Origin: Flavobacteriales bacterium
GTDB lineage: Bacteria > Bacteroidota > Bacteroidia > Flavobacteriales_D > Parvicellaceae
Direction: 5' to 3'
Assembly (NCBI GenBank): GCA_025210295.1
Contig: JAOASC010000026.1
Coordinates: 124,001 to 188,000 of the forward strand
Length of the DNA stretch: 64,000 bases
In this document: positions 19,836-30,021 of the stretch, piece after piece
How the letters are laid out: each line of letters opens with the position of its first letter
Position numbering within the stretch: the stretch's first letter is position 1
Notes under the pieces: model-generated
Seen by the model: the letters and a program-made list of their open reading frames with translations, nothing else
What the model was told of the DNA's origin: nothing
Database searches by the model: none
Made by a program: the position numbers and the translations under genes

Positions 19836-22808
19836 TTAATACTTAATAAACTTAGTTACTTCAGAAGCATGTGCTGTTTCGAAAGTAACAATATAGGTAC
19901 CAGAAGGATAATCCTGAACATTAAAAGGAATTACATGCATGCCAGCAGATAAGTTCTTTCTATTAATGTTTTTAATAATTTTTCCTTGCAAGTCGTAGAT
20001 GTTAATGTTTACTTCTGAAGCATTGTTGATTTCAAAACCAATTTTACCTTCAGTACTCATTGGGTTTGGATAAACAGTAATGTTATTTAACTCTTTAACA
20101 TCTTCTTCAACAATAGACTCTTCAGTGCTTAAAACAGTCTCAGATTTCCAAATACCTCTACCATGTGTTCCTAAATATACAGCGTATGGGTTAGAAACAC
20201 CATCTGCTAATGATCTCCATTGTTGACGAACATCAAATACAGGAACTAAACCAATTTCGTTGTTAATAGGAGTCCAGTTTGTCGAGCTACCACTAATGTT
20301 TTCTGTGGCAAAAGCTCCATATTCAGTACCAACAATTACCGTTTCATTTGTAGAAGCATTGGCTATAATTTCAACTCCGAAAACTGGTGCATTTGGTAAA
20401 CCATTTGATCCATTACCGTCAATAGCTGTCCAAGTTGGAGAAGCAGATGTAGCGTTAGTAGAGTAATAAACATGATTTGATCCTGTACCTCCTCTAACAA
20501 TAATTACTTTGTCTGGATTGTCTTTATCTACAGAAATATCAGTAACAATACCAGCTCCACCAGCATTAATCGTTTCAACAGTAAGCTTATAACTTGCACT
20601 ATCTTTATATGAATAATCAGCTTGTTCAAAAGAGTAAGCACTATCTAATCCCATAACTCTGTATACAGTCCCTCCAAATGTTCCAATCCATAAACAGTTA
20701 CCGTCTTTAGAGAACTCGAAAGAATGTGCTTGATTACCTACTGGATTTACTTGCCACCATTCAGTTGATACACCATAACGAGTCATGTCTCTTGTTAAGT
20801 AAATACCTTGCTCTGTATGTGTTACAAATAATGATTGTACATAGTCTGGTACCATGATCGTGTCTCTAGCTATACCATTCTCCAATAAAGTATCTCCAGC
20901 ATATAAGGTATCAAAAGTAGCTGTTACAGTATCACTAGTAATAAAAGTAGTGTCATAATCTACAAAGATATCTTGATTAACAGTATACTCTAAAGGTAGT
21001 TGGAATGATTCACTAGCATAAGAAACTGTAGATCCTGATAAAACAGTTTCTCTAGCAATATACATAATAGAATCTTGCGTATCTAAGTCATTTGGATCTT
21101 CAAATAATCTTAATGGTGTGTAGAAAGTACCAACTCCACCACTTGGGTCTCCTGGTGTTCCTGCTGTAATACCAGTCATATCAATACTTGAACCAGTTCC
21201 TACACCCTCAAATCTTCTAATTCCACTATTGTAAATAGAAGCAAAAAATGCATCTTTATTCAAATATGAAATCTCACACTCAAATCCATCTCCTCCATTA
21301 ACTTCAGTATGCTCTAACCAGCTGAAAAAAGCAGTGTGATTGTTGTATTGAGTTCCATTATCTTGTGCTCCACCAATTACAGCTCCATCAGGACCGTATC
21401 CCATAGCATAGAATTGAGTTACATTATAACCTCTGTTAGCATCGTAAAATGCACTTAAAGTACTATCTCTTGAGATTTGAACTCCTCCATCATTACCAAT
21501 GATTAATTGACCCTTAGAGTTCCAAGTTAATCGATGGTTGTCTGCATGTACATAGTTAGGGTTACCTTTAGGGTATGCCCAGTTACTTAATGTCTCCCAT
21601 GTTCCAGAAGCTGGAGAAGAGTTAGGGTTTTTAACCCATCTGTATAAATTTAATCCTCCTAATACACATTGATCAGGAAAACCTTTTACGGCGTCAATAA
21701 CTAAGTTATATCCTCCTTGTGTTGCAGTTGGGTCCCAACTTACACCACCACTTCCAGTCGTATATTGTTGAGCGATTCTAGTCCAATTAACACCATTATC
21801 TTCAGATAACCAAACACCACCTATACGACCATTTGATAAAGATCGAGCGACATAACAATTCCAATTTCCATTGGCGTTTTTCTCATAAGAAACGGCTGTT
21901 TCATTTCTAGATGAACTTCCTGATATTTGACCAGCACCATTTCCTGTCACTTTGTTGAATGAGTTTCCTCCATCTTGTGAAGACCAAACTGTACTTGCTG
22001 AAGCAATAGTAACTACAGATCCATCAGGAGATATTTTAACATCTTGAGTTGATGTTGAATTTCCTAGTGATGTCGCTGTTATAGCAATTAAAGATCCTTT
22101 ATCGACCATTTTCTTTGCTCCAAATGATGTTCCAGTGATATAAACAACATCGTTTTGAGAATAATCAGCTGTTACTTTTGTTAAATCTTTATTTGAAGTT
22201 CCATCGACTTGAGTAAACGAAGCTCCATTATCAGTTGAATACCAAAGTCCATCACCTCTTTGACTCCCTGAGTTTTCATAGGTTAAATCTCCTTCAAATG
22301 CAGCACCTCCAGTAGCGACATAAATAGTTCCATTATTCGTAATAGCTGTTGAAGAAATGGATAATAACTCAGTTGCATCATCCCATCCTTGCATTCTGCT
22401 CCAACTGTTTCCTCCATTAGTACTTTCATAAAGCCCTCCTGTTACAGCACCAGCAATGATATGAGTGTCATCATTAGGATAAACAGAAATTGCTCTTGTA
22501 CGTCCTCCTACATTATCAGGACCCTCGTCTATGAATGTAAAAGCAGTAGTTTTAGCATTGTACATGTTCTTCACATGCAACAAAGCAGCTTCATAATCCG
22601 CTTTTTCTATTTGCCCGGTGTGAACATTTTTTCTTAAGTTATTGTAGTACTCTGCCGCTAGAGCCCATTTTTGACTATCTTTTTTATGTAAAGACAATGA
22701 TTTAGGAGTATAATTACTCTCTATTTTCTCTTGTGATGGGAAGATAAACGAGCCAACTGCTATTGCAGAAATCGCTAATGTTCCTAGTATAATGTTAGTG
22801 TTTCTCAT
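19836..22808 (-). CDS. Secreted VPS10/sortilin-like beta-propeller protein with T9SS type A sorting domain
   Basis: A large exported protein, 990 residues from the ATG at 22808; a start at 22841 would add 11 residues before the signal segment RNTNIILGTLAISAIAVGSF. A -7-like element (minus strand TAAGTTTG, 22846-22853) would place transcription start close to 22841, favouring the shorter form. Residues of about 90-860 carry BNR/sortilin-type propeller repeats (GGLYESTNGGNSWSRM, GLWYSTDNGASFTQV, VWLSEDNGVNWTRI, GTHGRGIWKSE). The C-terminal 80 residues are a type A T9SS domain (VYPNPMSTEGKIGFEI to VTKFIKY). Such proteins are extracellular binding propellers or exo-acting glycosidase relatives. 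No catalytic residues could be assigned, so binding is the safer call. Confidence 0.85.
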   Translation of the reverse strand: MRNTNIILGTLAISAIAVGSFIFPSQEKIESNYTPKSLSLHKKDSQKWALAAEYYNNLRKNVHTGQIEKADYEAALLHVKNMYNAKTTAFTFIDEGPDNVGGRTRAISVYPNDDTHIIAGAVTGGLYESTNGGNSWSRMQGWDDATELLSISSTAITNNGTIYVATGGAAFEGDLTYENSGSQRGDGLWYSTDNGASFTQVDGTSNKDLTKVTADYSQNDVVYITGTSFGAKKMVDKGSLIAITATSLGNSTSTQDVKISPDGSVVTIASASTVWSSQDGGNSFNKVTGNGAGQISGSSSRNETAVSYEKNANGNWNCYVARSLSNGRIGGVWLSEDNGVNWTRIAQQYTTGSGGVSWDPTATQGGYNLVIDAVKGFPDQCVLGGLNLYRWVKNPNSSPASGTWETLSNWAYPKGNPNYVHADNHRLTWNSKGQLIIGNDGGVQISRDSTLSAFYDANRGYNVTQFYAMGYGPDGAVIGGAQDNGTQYNNHTAFFSWLEHTEVNGGDGFECEISYLNKDAFFASIYNSGIRRFEGVGTGSSIDMTGITAGTPGDPSGGVGTFYTPLRLFEDPNDLDTQDSIMYIARETVLSGSTVSYASESFQLPLEYTVNQDIFVDYDTTFITSDTVTATFDTLYAGDTLLENGIARDTIMVPDYVQSLFVTHTEQGIYLTRDMTRYGVSTEWWQVNPVGNQAHSFEFSKDGNCLWIGTFGGTVYRVMGLDSAYSFEQADYSYKDSASYKLTVETINAGGAGIVTDISVDKDNPDKVIIVRGGTGSNHVYYSTNATSASPTWTAIDGNGSNGLPNAPVFGVEIIANASTNETVIVGTEYGAFATENISGSSTNWTPINNEIGLVPVFDVRQQWRSLADGVSNPYAVYLGTHGRGIWKSETVLSTEESIVEEDVKELNNITVYPNPMSTEGKIGFEINNASEVNINIYDLQGKIIKNINRKNLSAGMHVIPFNVQDYPSGTYIVTFETAHASEVTKFIKY

Positions 22809-22945
22809 ATTCTTCAGATGATTAGAATCTAATATATTCAATTTCCAAACTTACGAAATATCTTAATCAAATTTAACGAATAGTTTAACTTTTTTTAACC
22901 TAAATTACTTAAACGGTCGTTTTGAATGTAGAAAAGGAAATAATC

Positions 22946-23815
22946 TTAAAGATCAAAAATATGCTTTTCAGCATGGTATGATGATCGAACTAGTGGAGCG
23001 CTTTCCACAAAACGATACCCCATCTTTAAACCTAATTCTTTGTATTCCTGAAATTTTTCTGGAGTTACAAAATCTGCAACAGGCAAGTGTTTAGGGGTGG
23101 GTTGTAAGTATTGACCTAATGTTAAAATATCTACTCTAACACTTCTTAAATCTTCCATTGTTTCGATAACTTCTTCTTCAGATTCCCCTAATCCAAGCAT
23201 TACCCCTGATTTGGTACGCATTCCTCCTTGTTTTAAACGTCTTAAGACTTCAAGGCTTCTATTGTACTTCGCTTGAATTCGAACTTCTTTGGTAAGGCGT
23301 CTTACTGTTTCTAAATTGTGAGATACAATTTCTGGAGCAACATCAATTATTCTTTGTAAGTTCTCCCATTTCCCCCCAAAATCAGGAATTAAAGTTTCAA
23401 GAGTAGTTCCTGGTGATTGTTTCCTAATTTCTTTTACTGTGTCTACCCATATAAGCGAACCTCCATCTTCTAAATCATCTCGGTCAACAGAAGTAATTAC
23501 AGCATGTTTAACCCCCATAACTTTTACAGAGTTTGCAACTTTAGCAGGTTCCAATAAATCAGCAGGTAAAGGTTTTCCCGTTTTAACAGCACAGAAACCA
23601 CAAGAACGTGTACAGATATTACCTAAGATCATAAAGGTCGCAGTTCCTTCCCCCCAACATTCTCCCATGTTAGGACAACTACCACTTTCACATATTGTAT
23701 GTAATTTGTGTTCAGAAACTAAACCTCTAACTTTTTTGTATTTCTCCCCAGTTGGAAGTTTTACTCTAAGCCACTTTGGTTTTTTTGTTCTTATAGGTGA
23801 GTTTTCTACTGTCAT
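22946..23815 (-). CDS. lipA: Lipoyl synthase
   Basis: Radical-SAM enzyme that inserts two sulphur atoms into octanoyl groups on lipoyl domains (pyruvate and 2-oxoglutarate dehydrogenases, glycine cleavage). The sacrificial auxiliary cluster ligands are Cys42, Cys47 and Cys53 (C-x4-C-x5-C), the radical-SAM cluster ligands Cys68, Cys72 and Cys75 (CTRSCGFC), and the C-terminal RSSYHA serine motif is intact. At 289 residues the length is normal. It starts one base before the stop of the 247-residue envelope gene upstream, so the two probably share a transcript. No lipB or lplA is beside it. Confidence 0.97.
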   Translation of the reverse strand: MTVENSPIRTKKPKWLRVKLPTGEKYKKVRGLVSEHKLHTICESGSCPNMGECWGEGTATFMILGNICTRSCGFCAVKTGKPLPADLLEPAKVANSVKVMGVKHAVITSVDRDDLEDGGSLIWVDTVKEIRKQSPGTTLETLIPDFGGKWENLQRIIDVAPEIVSHNLETVRRLTKEVRIQAKYNRSLEVLRRLKQGGMRTKSGVMLGLGESEEEVIETMEDLRSVRVDILTLGQYLQPTPKHLPVADFVTPEKFQEYKELGLKMGYRFVESAPLVRSSYHAEKHIFDL

Positions 23816-23816
23816 A

Positions 23817-24560
23817 TCACAATGTTTTCTTTCCGAATTGCAAATTTAAGAAAACAGTGGGATAAAGGAAATTATTTTTGACTTGACTCATTAAAGGCAG
23901 TCGTTTATAAAAGGCATCTAACCCTATTCCTAGTTCTAAGCTCTTAACCTTTTCTCGGTCATTAGCATATTCAAATATAAAACTAGTTTTAAGGTTAGCA
24001 CCTGGCGTAACAGTTAGCTCAGATAGACCAGTTAAATTGGATGAGCGTCCAGAGATATTATTGATATGATGTAATTCAGGATCATACCTTTCTGTTGATA
24101 CTCCTACACTTTGATTGCCGTTAACTTTTAAAATTTCTAGGTAAACCGGCTTCAATAACCCTAAGGTTACTCCATAACTAATATTGTGCGCAACTTCTAT
24201 TCCTTGTTTTCTTAACTTTTGATAAATAACTTTTTTTCGACCTCTGTTTAAACGAAGTACATTTAGGGTGTTGAGTTTTCCATAATAATACCCCTTAGCA
24301 CGGTCATCATTGGTAGATGTTCTTTTGAATTCTTTTCCATGCTTCATTGAAGTAAATTCAATGGTGAAAGTCTTCTTCGTTTTAAATGTATTGAATTTAG
24401 AATAGGTAAAAGTTCCTCCCCAACCACTTGTATGTAGTTGAACACCTCCATAATAGGCCTTTCTCAGACTAGCCTTGTTGATTTGACCAGCTGGTAATTG
24501 TCCATAAGAATGATGAACAATCAAGAATAGAAGAGCTAATATGTATAGAGTGTACTTCAA
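23817..24560 (-). CDS. Exported protein of unknown function, outer-membrane barrel-like
   Basis: No family recognised. The 247-residue product begins with a clear signal peptide ([19 protein letters not shown], then QLPAG) and continues with alternating polar/hydrophobic strands rich in Tyr, Gly and Thr ([38 protein letters not shown]) that end [15 protein letters not shown], the aromatic-ending style of a small outer-membrane beta-barrel. The start is TTG at 24560, directly preceded by an in-frame stop, and no ATG is near enough to keep the signal peptide. It abuts lipA at the 3' end. Function unknown. Confidence 0.75.
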   Translation of the reverse strand: MKYTLYILALLFLIVHHSYGQLPAGQINKASLRKAYYGGVQLHTSGWGGTFTYSKFNTFKTKKTFTIEFTSMKHGKEFKRTSTNDDRAKGYYYGKLNTLNVLRLNRGRKKVIYQKLRKQGIEVAHNISYGVTLGLLKPVYLEILKVNGNQSVGVSTERYDPELHHINNISGRSSNLTGLSELTVTPGANLKTSFIFEYANDREKVKSLELGIGLDAFYKRLPLMSQVKNNFLYPTVFLNLQFGKKTL

Positions 24561-24636
24561 TTAAATCAAAAATGGTCTAGTAAAAATACGATAATAAATC
24601 TAACTTATTGTGATTTAGTCGTATGAAATATACAAA

Positions 24637-24671
24637 AAAAGAGCGATCCTTAAATTAAGAATCGCTCTTTT
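24637..24671 (-). terminator. Terminator of the sdhCAB operon
   Basis: Hairpin aaaagagcgatccttaa / ttaagaatcgctctttt (one bulge) with A and T runs, just past the sdhB stop. Confidence 0.85.
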
Positions 24672-24693
24672 AACGTTTATAATCTGTTGTTGA

Positions 24694-25464
24694 TTAGTCG
24701 TTTTTTGTTAGAGAAGCTTTTAAATATTCTCTATTCATAATCGCAATGTTTTCTAGAGATATTCCTTTTGGACACTCTACTTCACAAGCTCCAGTGTTTG
24801 TACAGTTACCAAACCCTTCTAAATCCATTTGATTTACCATATTTAAGACACGCTCTTTTCTTTCAACCTGTCCTTGAGGTAATAAAGAGAACTGAGCTAC
24901 CTTAGCTGATACAAACAACATCGCAGAAGCATTTTTACACGTAGCAACACAAGCACCACAACCAATACAGGTCGCTGCATCCATTGCCTTATCTGCATCT
25001 TGTTTCTTAATTGGAATAGCATTGGCATCTTGCGTATTACCAGAAGTATTTACAGAGATAAAACCTCCCGATTGTTGAATTCTTTCAAAAGAACTTCTAT
25101 CTACAATTAAATCCTTAACAACAGGAAAAGCTTTTGCTCTCCATGGTTCAATTGTAATTGTTTCACCATCTTTAAATTTACGCATGTGCAATTGACAGGT
25201 AGTGATCGCTCTATCTGGTCCATGAGCTTCACCATTAATATATAATGAACACATCCCGCAAATACCTTCTCTACAGTCGTGGTCAAAAGCTACAGGTTCC
25301 TCTCCTTTGTTGACTAAATCTTCATTTAAAACATCTAGCATTTCAAGGAATGATGAATCTGGTGAAATATTCTTTACAGGATAATTTACCATTTGACCTT
25401 TATCTTTGGCATTCTTTTGACGCCAAATCTTAAGTGTTAAGTCCATGTCTTTTTTTTCTGACAT
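24694..25464 (-). CDS. sdhB: Succinate dehydrogenase / fumarate reductase iron-sulphur subunit
   Basis: Electron-transfer subunit of complex II between the flavin subunit and the membrane quinone site. It is 256 residues. The [2Fe-2S] ligands are Cys64, Cys69, Cys72 and Cys90; the [4Fe-4S] and [3Fe-4S] ligands come from [11 protein letters not shown] (Cys166, 169, 172, 176) and [11 protein letters not shown] (Cys221, 227, 231). It is the last gene of sdhC-sdhA-sdhB, 30 bases after sdhA, and is followed by a terminator. The three-gene layout with one cytochrome b subunit is the B-type complex usual in Bacteroidota. Direction (succinate oxidation or fumarate reduction) cannot be told from sequence. 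Confidence 0.96.
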   Translation of the reverse strand: MSEKKDMDLTLKIWRQKNAKDKGQMVNYPVKNISPDSSFLEMLDVLNEDLVNKGEEPVAFDHDCREGICGMCSLYINGEAHGPDRAITTCQLHMRKFKDGETITIEPWRAKAFPVVKDLIVDRSSFERIQQSGGFISVNTSGNTQDANAIPIKKQDADKAMDAATCIGCGACVATCKNASAMLFVSAKVAQFSLLPQGQVERKERVLNMVNQMDLEGFGNCTNTGACEVECPKGISLENIAIMNREYLKASLTKND

Positions 25465-25494
25465 AATATAAATGTTTTTTTAACCTGTTAAGGT

Positions 25495-27510
25495 TTATTT
25501 ATAACTTCTTTGTTTTAACTCGATATCTTTAAATTCTAATTCCTCTTTATGAAGTTTAGCTTCACTTGGTACCCCAGTGTATTCCCAAGCTGCTACATAT
25601 TTAAAGTTAACATCGTCTCTCTTTGCTTCTCCTTTTTGCTCTCCATCCAGCTCAACAGATTCTTCTCTAAAGTGTCCTCCACAAGATTCGCTTCTTTGTA
25701 AAGCATCCATAGCAAATAACTCTCCTAATTCTAAGAAATCAGCAACTCTTCCAGCTTTTTCTAATTCTGGGTTTAGAGAATCAGCAGAACCAGGAACTCT
25801 TAAGTCTTTCCAGAATTCTTCTCGAATTGCTTTAATTTTTTCGATAGCTTCTTTTAGACCAGCTTCATTTCTTGCCATACCAGCATTGTTCCACATGACT
25901 TCCCCTAATTTTTTGTGGAAGTGATCAACAGACTTAGTTCCCTTGATATTCATTAGTTTCTCAATACGGTCTGTTACAGCTTTTTCAGCTTCATCAAATT
26001 CTTTAGAATCTGTTGGGATTGCCCCTGTTCTAATTTCATCAGCTAAGTAGTCTCCAATAGTGTATGGAAGAACAAAATATCCATCAGCTAAACCTTGCAT
26101 CAATGCAGAGGCCCCTAAACGGTTAGCTCCATGATCAGAGAAATTCGCTTCTCCAATAGCGTAACATCCAGGAACAGTTGTCATTAAGTTGTAATCTACC
26201 CAAATTCCTCCCATTGTATAGTGTACAGCAGGATAAATCATCATTGGTGTTTTGTATGGATTTTCATCAACAATCTTCTCATACATTTGGAAAAGGTTTC
26301 CGTATTTAGCTTCAACTACCTCTTCACCTAGTTCAATAATCTTAGCGTCAGATGGATTGTGAATTCCTAGTACGTGTGCTTTTTCTGTCCCATATCTGAT
26401 AATTGCTGATTTAAAGTCTAAGTAAACTGCTTCGCCTGTTGCATTCACTCCATAACCAGCATCACATCTTTCTTTTGCAGCTCTAGATGCAACATCCCTT
26501 GGAACTAAGTTACCAAAAGCAGGATATCTTCTTTCTAAGTAATAATCCCTATCTTCTTCCTTAATTTGTGTTGGCTTTAACTTTCCAGCCCTGATTGCCT
26601 CAACATCTTTCATGTGTTTTGGAACCCAAATTCGTCCATCATTTCTTAACGACTCAGACATCAAAGTCAATTTAGATTGGTGGTCTCCACTTCTAGGAAT
26701 ACATGTTGGGTGTATTTGTGTATAACATGGATTAGCAAAGAAAGCTCCTTTTTTATGAATTTTCCAAGCAGCACTTGCATTCGACCCCATGGCATTAGTT
26801 GATAAGAAAAATACATTTCCATATCCTCCACTTGCAATAACAACTGCATGAGCAGAATGTCTTTCAATTTTTCCTGTTACTAAATCCCTTGCAATAATTC
26901 CTCTAGCTTTACCATCAACTACAACCAAATCAAGCATCTCATGACGATTATACATCTTGATTTTACCTTTACCAATTTGGCGGTTCATAGCAGAGTAAGC
27001 TCCTAATAATAATTGTTGCCCCGTTTGTCCTTTAGCGTAAAAAGTTCTAGAAACTAATACCCCTCCAAATGAACGGTTATCTAAAAGACCTCCGTATTCT
27101 CTTGCAAAAGGAACTCCTTGAGCAACACATTGATCAATAATGTTTCCTGAAACCTCTGCTAAACGGTATACGTTAGCTTCTCTCGAACGATAATCTCCTC
27201 CTTTTACCGTATCGTAAAATAAACGGTAATTAGAATCACCATCATTTTGATAGTTTTTTGCGGCGTTAATACCTCCTTGAGCAGCGATAGAGTGTGCTCT
27301 TCTCGGAGAATCTTGATAAGCAAAGGCTTTTACATTATAGCCCATTTCAGCTAATGAAGCTGCAGCAGAACCACCTGCCAAACCTGTACCAACAACAATA
27401 ACATCAATTAATCGTTTGTTGGCTGGGTTAACCAAGTTTATATTATTTTTATGATTTGTCCATTTGTCTTTAATAGGACCTTCTGGAACTTTTGAATCTA
27501 ATATCGACAT
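25495..27510 (-). CDS. sdhA: Succinate dehydrogenase / fumarate reductase flavoprotein subunit
   Basis: Catalytic FAD subunit of complex II, 671 residues. The N-terminal dinucleotide site is [12 protein letters not shown] (from residue 39), followed by the covalent FAD-attachment histidine region [14 protein letters not shown] (His73). The capping and substrate region includes [10 protein letters not shown] and the C-terminal active-site stretch [21 protein letters not shown] with [11 protein letters not shown]. It lies 12 bases after sdhC and 30 bases before sdhB, so it is co-transcribed. Length and residues fit the Bacteroidota/epsilon-type B enzyme rather than the E. coli form of about 590 residues. 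Confidence 0.97.
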   Translation of the reverse strand: MSILDSKVPEGPIKDKWTNHKNNINLVNPANKRLIDVIVVGTGLAGGSAAASLAEMGYNVKAFAYQDSPRRAHSIAAQGGINAAKNYQNDGDSNYRLFYDTVKGGDYRSREANVYRLAEVSGNIIDQCVAQGVPFAREYGGLLDNRSFGGVLVSRTFYAKGQTGQQLLLGAYSAMNRQIGKGKIKMYNRHEMLDLVVVDGKARGIIARDLVTGKIERHSAHAVVIASGGYGNVFFLSTNAMGSNASAAWKIHKKGAFFANPCYTQIHPTCIPRSGDHQSKLTLMSESLRNDGRIWVPKHMKDVEAIRAGKLKPTQIKEEDRDYYLERRYPAFGNLVPRDVASRAAKERCDAGYGVNATGEAVYLDFKSAIIRYGTEKAHVLGIHNPSDAKIIELGEEVVEAKYGNLFQMYEKIVDENPYKTPMMIYPAVHYTMGGIWVDYNLMTTVPGCYAIGEANFSDHGANRLGASALMQGLADGYFVLPYTIGDYLADEIRTGAIPTDSKEFDEAEKAVTDRIEKLMNIKGTKSVDHFHKKLGEVMWNNAGMARNEAGLKEAIEKIKAIREEFWKDLRVPGSADSLNPELEKAGRVADFLELGELFAMDALQRSESCGGHFREESVELDGEQKGEAKRDDVNFKYVAAWEYTGVPSEAKLHKEELEFKDIELKQRSYK

Positions 27511-27522
27511 ATCTTGTTGTTA

Positions 27523-28179
27523 TTAATGTGATTGAGTTAAATAGTGGTAAACAGCAATGAAAATATATGATGCAGGAACAATAATTGCATATAAATTCCC
27601 TAGCTTTTTAAGAATAGGTGTGTACTTGTTGTGATTAAAACCTACCGATTGAAACGAAGATTGAAATCCATGCATTAAGTGCAACGATAAGAATATAAAA
27701 GATAAAATGTATACAATTAAATGCATCGTATCTCCCAATGAATGGTGTAACTCTTCCCAATATCTTGTTGGATCTTCAGGTGAACCAGCTATATACTTGT
27801 AATTCATCTCATGTGCCCAAAAATCAGACATGTGTCCGATTAAGAAAAGCATAATCATTACCCCCGTAATAATCATGTTTCTAGAAACCCATGATGAGTT
27901 TGCTGCCGCATTGTTTTGCGCATATTTGATGTTTCTAGCCTTGTTGTTTTTAGCTTCCAAAATCATTCCCATTAGTAAGTGGAAAATAACACCAAAAATT
28001 AAAACTGGTTGTAGCAAAAATTGTACAATAGGGTTGTATCCCATGAAGTGAGAAACCTCATTGAATAGGTCGGGGCTAAATACCGACAGCATGTTAATCA
28101 TTAAATGCTGTAGTAAAAAGAACATCAGGAAAAAACCTGATAGTGCCATTAAAATTTTTCTTGATACTGAACTTTTCAT
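27523..28179 (-). CDS. sdhC: Succinate dehydrogenase cytochrome b subunit, di-haem B-type
   Basis: Membrane anchor and quinone-reactive subunit, 218 residues with five hydrophobic helices (MALSGFFLMFFLLQHLMINM, LLQPVLIFGVIFHLLMGMIL, MIITGVMIMLFLIGHMSDFW, LIVYILSFIFLSLHLMHGF, LYAIIVPASYIFIAVYHYL). Histidines in the first four helices (LQH, FH, GH, LH) are the expected axial ligands of two haem b groups, as in the Wolinella/Bacillus-type single-subunit anchors. First gene of the operon, with a -7 element 59 bases upstream. Confidence 0.95.
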   Translation of the reverse strand: MKSSVSRKILMALSGFFLMFFLLQHLMINMLSVFSPDLFNEVSHFMGYNPIVQFLLQPVLIFGVIFHLLMGMILEAKNNKARNIKYAQNNAAANSSWVSRNMIITGVMIMLFLIGHMSDFWAHEMNYKYIAGSPEDPTRYWEELHHSLGDTMHLIVYILSFIFLSLHLMHGFQSSFQSVGFNHNKYTPILKKLGNLYAIIVPASYIFIAVYHYLTQSH

Positions 28180-28237
28180 TTTTTATTTATTCTTTATTGT
28201 TTAGATAATTTTATATTTCCTTTTTTAAAAAGTCAGA

Positions 28238-28245
28238 CAAATGTA
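28238..28245 (-). promoter_or_regulatory. Probable -7 element of the sdhCAB promoter
   Basis: Minus-strand TACATTTG matches TAnnTTTG, giving a leader of about 50 bases before sdhC. No convincing -33 element. Confidence 0.5.
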
Positions 28246-28350
28246 ATATTTGTTGCTAAATTTGATGGTGATTTCTATCAGGAATCTATAGATGAAATTA
28301 TTATTTAAATCCATTACAAATAAGAAAAGTTGTTTTTTTTAAGAAAAATA

Positions 28351-28380
28351 TTGTGAAGATAAAATTTAGTGTTATATTTG
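28351..28380 (+). promoter_or_regulatory. Promoter of tRNA-Leu
   Basis: TTG at 28351-28353, a 19-base spacer, then TATATTTG at 28373-28380: a full -33/-7 Bacteroidota promoter. Expected transcription start near 28388, about 30 bases before the mature tRNA. Confidence 0.7.
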
Positions 28381-28416
28381 CACTCCAAATTTAGGCAAGA
28401 GTGCTTATGTTTTGTA

Positions 28417-28498
28417 GCGGATATGGCGGAATTGGTAGACGCGCTAGACTTAGGATCTAGTGCCGCAAGGCGTGTGAGTTCGACTCTCTCTATCCGCA
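28417..28498 (+). tRNA. tRNA-Leu (anticodon TAG)
   Basis: Cloverleaf of 82 bases: acceptor stem gcggata / tatccgc, D-arm with ggcggaattggtagac, anticodon stem ctaga / tctag around the loop cttagga (anticodon TAG), a long class II variable arm (tgccgcaaggcgt) and the T-loop gttcgactc. Discriminator base A at 28498, then CA in the genome. It is a single-gene unit with its own promoter and terminator. Confidence 0.96.
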
Positions 28499-28507
28499 CA
28501 AGGTAAG

Positions 28508-28542
28508 ATGGTATAAGCGGCAAACTTATACCATTTTTTTTT
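28508..28542 (+). terminator. Terminator of tRNA-Leu
   Basis: Perfect 10-base stem atggtataag / cttataccat, 7-base loop, then a T9-10 run. Strong rho-independent terminator. Confidence 0.85.
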
Positions 28543-28584
28543 AGTAGGTAAATCCATAAATTAAATTTTTAATTGAAACCAGAA

Positions 28585-29940
28585 ATGGAAATTGTAAGAG
28601 AAAATATTGATGAATTAAATGCTGTTTTGACAGTTAAAATAGCAAAAGAAGATTACAACGAGTCTTACGAAAAGGCTTTAAAGAATGTAAGAAAGCAAGT
28701 ACAAATGCCAGGTTTTAGACCAGGTCAGGTTCCAGCTTCTGTCGTTAAGAAAAAATATGGAGTTTCTATTTTGGGAGAAGAATTAGATAAAGTATTAAAT
28801 AAAGCTTTATTTGATTATATTAAAGATAATGAACTTGATGTATTAGGACAGCCTTTGCCACAAGCAAATGATTCTCAAGAAATCGATTGGAAAAACCCAG
28901 GTGATTTTGAATTTTCTTATGAAATTGGTCTAGCGCCAAGTTTTGAAGTGAAATTAACGAAAAAAGAAAAGCATACCTATAATAAAGTAAAGGTTGATGA
29001 TGAATTAATCGATAAGCAAATTAACGACTTTGCGAAGAGATATGGAAAATTGGTTTCTGTTGATAAAAGTGAAGATAAGGATATGTTAATGGCTTCTTTC
29101 AAAGAACTAGATGAGAATGATAAAGTTCTTGAAGACGGATTTACACATTCTTCAACAGTGTCTATTGAGTTTACTGAAGATAAAAAAGCGAAGAAAAAAT
29201 TAATTGGCTTAAAAGTAGGGGATGTATTAACCATCGATCCTAAAACAATTTCAAGAGGTGATGCTGATTTAGCAGCAATGTTGAATATCTCTAAAGAGGC
29301 TGCTGAGAAATTTGATAAAAATGTTGAATTAACGGTAACTGAGGTAAAAAGATTGGAGCCTGCTAATGTTGATCAAGAGCTGATTAATAAAATATATGGA
29401 GAAGGTACTGTAGATGGTGTTGAAGCTTTTAAAGCTAAAATCCAAGAAGAAATGTCTTCTATGTTTAACAACGATAGTGATCGTTTATTCAAAAGAGATT
29501 TTGCGAATAAAACAATCAAAAAATTAGATTTATCATTGCCTAATGGTTTTCTTAAAAAATGGATTGGAGCTTCGAATAAAGAAGTTACTCCAGAACAAAT
29601 TGATGCTGAATACGATCAATATGCTGAGTCATTAAAATGGCAGTTAATTGAAAACAAAATCATAAAAGAGAATGATTTACAAGTTTCTAACGATGAGGCT
29701 GTAGCGTATACAAAAGAGTTGTTAGGAAATCAATATGCTCAATATGGAATGATGATTCCAGAAGAGAAAGAGTTTAATAAAATGGTAATGACTGTTTTAG
29801 GTAACGAAGAAGAAGGAAAGAAAATCTACGACGCACTTTATGATAAAAAAGTATTGACTTATTTAAAAGGAGCTGTGAAAGTAGAAGAAAAAGAATTAAG
29901 TTATGATGATTTTGTTAAGGTCGCAAGTGCTGAAGCATAA
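28585..29940 (+). CDS. tig: Trigger factor chaperone
   Basis: Ribosome-bound chaperone that meets nascent chains. The start is taken as ATG 28585 (MEIVRENIDELNA, 451 residues); the TTG 12 bases upstream adds only LKPE-type residues not found in the family. The ribosome-docking signature GFRPGQVP is at about residues 43-50. The middle domain, in the FKBP-like PPIase position (about 150-230), is poorly conserved here, and the C-terminal arm domain follows (about 240-430). Bacteroidota trigger factors share this divergent middle domain. Monocistronic, with a terminator downstream; clpP/clpX are not adjacent, unlike in many other phyla. Confidence 0.93.
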   Translation: MEIVRENIDELNAVLTVKIAKEDYNESYEKALKNVRKQVQMPGFRPGQVPASVVKKKYGVSILGEELDKVLNKALFDYIKDNELDVLGQPLPQANDSQEIDWKNPGDFEFSYEIGLAPSFEVKLTKKEKHTYNKVKVDDELIDKQINDFAKRYGKLVSVDKSEDKDMLMASFKELDENDKVLEDGFTHSSTVSIEFTEDKKAKKKLIGLKVGDVLTIDPKTISRGDADLAAMLNISKEAAEKFDKNVELTVTEVKRLEPANVDQELINKIYGEGTVDGVEAFKAKIQEEMSSMFNNDSDRLFKRDFANKTIKKLDLSLPNGFLKKWIGASNKEVTPEQIDAEYDQYAESLKWQLIENKIIKENDLQVSNDEAVAYTKELLGNQYAQYGMMIPEEKEFNKMVMTVLGNEEEGKKIYDALYDKKVLTYLKGAVKVEEKELSYDDFVKVASAEA

Positions 29941-29961
29941 TTCATGATTGAATAAAGTTTT

Positions 29962-30001
29962 AAAAGATCAATATTATTTATTTAATATTGATCTTTTTTT
30001 A
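29962..30001 (+). terminator. Terminator of tig
   Basis: Stem aaagatcaatatta / taatattgatcttt with a 6-base loop and a T7 tail. Confidence 0.85.
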
Positions 30002-30021
30002 TTTATAAAAACTAGACAAAT

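Noticed and set aside
23439-23849. 136-codon plus-strand open frame opposite lipA
   Set aside because: Fully antisense to the well-supported lipA gene, with no recognisable domain and no upstream signals.
25577-25924. 115-codon plus-strand open frame opposite sdhA
   Set aside because: Antisense shadow of sdhA; serine/proline-rich translation typical of reversed coding sequence.
30001-30021. TPP riboswitch ahead of thiL
   Set aside because: Only about 20 bases separate the tig terminator from the thiL ATG, too short for a THI element, and the conserved CUGAGA core is not present.
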